A stretch of DNA of 6,505 bases from an uncultured Lachnospiraceae bacterium (GTDB taxonomy: Bacteria > Bacillota > Clostridia > Lachnospirales > Lachnospiraceae): NCBI GenBank assembly GCA_910585935.1, contig CAJUHN010000017.1:20732-27236 (forward strand). Reading direction: 5' to 3'. The notes under the pieces are model-generated. The model had not been told where the DNA came from and ran no database searches. It was given only the letters and a program-made list of their open reading frames with translations. The translations under genes and the position numbers were made by a program. Of this stretch, positions 5,424 through 6,505 are shown piece after piece; position 1 is the stretch's first letter, and each line of letters opens with the position of its first letter.

Positions 5424-6251
5424 ATGAGCGAAGAATGTTCACATAATTGTAATTCTTGCGGAGCTGATTGTAACGATAGAACACAATCACAGAATTTTCA
5501 TAAACAGCCGCATCAATTAAGTAAGATAAAAAAAGTAATAGGAGTTGTCAGTGGAAAAGGAGGAGTTGGAAAATCCTTTGTCACTTCTTTATTAGCGCTT
5601 CATATGAATAGAAAAGGGAAAAAGACAGCTATTTTAGATGCAGATATCACAGGTCCTTCTGTTCCTAGAATGTTTGGAATAAAGGAGAAAGCGATGGGGA
5701 GCGAAGTGGGAATTTATCCTGTTTCCACGGAAAACGGAATTAAAATTATGTCTGTAAATTTACTATTAGAAAATGAAACAGATCCTGTCATTTGGAGAGG
5801 ACCTATTCTTTCTGGAATGGTAGAACAATTTTGGACAGATGTAATATGGGACGAAATTGACGTGATGTTTATTGATATGCCTCCCGGAACAGGAGATGTT
5901 CCTCTTACTGTATTTCAATCTATCCCATTAGATGGAATAGTAGTAGTAGCTTCTCCACAAGAATTAGTATCCATGATTGTTTCAAAATCTGTGAATATGG
6001 CGGAGAAAATGAATGTTCCTGTTTTAGGTATTGTAGAAAACATGTCTTATTACCAATGCCCAGACTGTGGAAAAAGACATTCTATTTTTGGAGAAAGTCA
6101 TGTAGAAGTCATTGCGAGAGATTATGGCATCACTACGATTGCCAAACTTCCGATTGAACCAGAGGCAACAAACGCCTGTGATAATGGAAAGATAGAAGAT
6201 TTTTATGGAGAGAGTACAAAATGTATTGATGAAGTCTTTGACATCATATAA
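5424..6251 (+). CDS. mrp: Mrp/Nbp35/ApbC-family iron-sulfur cluster carrier ATPase
   Basis: This cytosolic P-loop ATPase of the Mrp/Nbp35 group (MinD/SIMIBI class) binds a transient 4Fe-4S cluster and passes it to apo-proteins. The sequence shows a Walker A motif of the deviant type GKGGVGKS (44-51), DADITGPSVPRMFG from about residue 73, a switch/Walker B region DMPPGTGD (151-158), and the family CxxC, C212-P-D-C215, which ligates the bridging cluster at the dimer interface. The N-terminus has four closely spaced cysteines (C5, C9, C12, C16), as in Nbp35-like proteins, and there is no N-terminal DUF59/MIP18 domain as in longer Mrp proteins. The 275 residues are full length for this short form. 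AAGGAAGG at 5411-5418 precedes the ATG by 5 bases. It lies after the rpsU terminator and so needs its own promoter, which I could not identify firmly. Confidence 0.95.
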   Translation: MSEECSHNCNSCGADCNDRTQSQNFHKQPHQLSKIKKVIGVVSGKGGVGKSFVTSLLALHMNRKGKKTAILDADITGPSVPRMFGIKEKAMGSEVGIYPVSTENGIKIMSVNLLLENETDPVIWRGPILSGMVEQFWTDVIWDEIDVMFIDMPPGTGDVPLTVFQSIPLDGIVVVASPQELVSMIVSKSVNMAEKMNVPVLGIVENMSYYQCPDCGKRHSIFGESHVEVIARDYGITTIAKLPIEPEATNACDNGKIEDFYGESTKCIDEVFDII

Positions 6252-6268
6252 TAAAATCTTTTTGAAAT

Positions 6269-6310
6269 CATAAATATAAAACCATAAATCCAAATTCATA
6301 AACAAAAGCG
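6269..6310. repeat. Three degenerate 14-base units after the Mrp gene
   Basis: CATAAA begins at 6269, 6283 and 6297, exactly 14 bases apart, with A-rich remainders of each unit. The rest of 6252-6412 is AT-rich, with no gene and no T-run terminator. The pattern could be chance in such biased sequence. Confidence 0.3.
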
Positions 6311-6412
6311 AAAAGAAACAAGAAATCAAAAATATTACATGTTTTGTAAAAGGCATAACTCAATTCCTTTCAGCAGAACAGCCAAAATCAGCTCTGAGCA
6401 AGGGATTTCTCT

Positions 6413-6505
6413 TCCAAAAGAAGCCCCTTGGAAGACGTCGGCACTTAATAAGCAGTTCCGCAAGAAGCGGGGCTGCGAATTTAGTGTCCGCTACGTCTGG
6501 AACGG
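6413..6505 (-). repeat. Dispersed palindromic repeat, copy C (inverted, truncated by window end)
   Basis: The reverse complement of 6425-6452 equals 4703-4730 of copy B exactly, and that of 6474-6505 matches 4649-4680 with one difference. Similarity to copy A extends to 6413. The apical stem pairs 6452-6461 (GCAGTTCCGC) with 6467-6476 (GCGGGGCTGC), loop AAGAA, with two T-G wobbles. GGCACT at 6440-6445 pairs with 6483-6488, with one wobble. The outer left arm probably continues into about 6378-6412; its partner should lie past the window end. Confidence 0.85.

Noticed and set aside
6024..6356. 110-codon minus strand frame overlapping the end of the Mrp gene, with hydrophobic stretches
   Set aside because: Most of it is antisense to conserved Mrp sequence. 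The hydrophobic part is the reverse of A-rich DNA, and no ribosome binding site precedes it.
1..6505. CRISPR array or toxin-antitoxin or defence genes
   Set aside because: There are no regularly spaced short repeats with unique spacers. All sizeable genes belong to housekeeping families.

Overview
The window looks like a stretch of chromosome from a low-GC anaerobic Firmicute, most likely a Clostridia/Lachnospiraceae-type genome. The evidence is AT-rich codon use, strong AGGAGG ribosome binding sites, clostridial-type TyrRS and AlaRS, a 58-residue bS21 with a KPSVRRKKK tail, and an Nbp35/ApbC-type ATPase with a cysteine-rich N-terminus. All genes are on the + strand and are housekeeping in character. 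There is no phage, CRISPR array, rRNA or tRNA gene, and no transposase gene.

Layout: 1-492 is intergenic. It holds half of a dispersed palindromic repeat (copy A, 1-40), a 123-base segment that folds into a perfect four-way cloverleaf (161-283), and the tyrS promoter (418-446). tyrS (493-1725), a 40-residue single-pass membrane peptide gene (1768-1890) and alaS (1930-4587) follow with gaps of about 40 bases and no terminator between them, so they probably form one operon. Neither synthetase gene has a recognisable T-box leader. 4588-4889 contains a full-length long-hairpin repeat (copy B) and a smaller hairpin. rpsU (4995-5171) has its own strong promoter, a leader that can form two competing hairpins, and a clear intrinsic terminator (5190-5223). 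A weak 41-codon ORF sits between this terminator and the Mrp/ApbC ATPase gene (5424-6251). The window ends inside copy C of the repeat (6413-6505), which is inverted relative to A and B.

Together the genes serve translation (charging tRNA-Tyr and tRNA-Ala, small ribosomal subunit assembly) and iron-sulfur cluster delivery. The interest lies mainly between the genes. Copies A, B and C share a conserved inner core. In B, the only copy seen whole, the outer arms are self-complementary, although the outer sequence is not shared with A or C. The separate cloverleaf at 161-283 has four helices that abut with no unpaired base. Neither structure matches a family I can name. The small membrane peptide between the two synthetase genes is also unrecognised.
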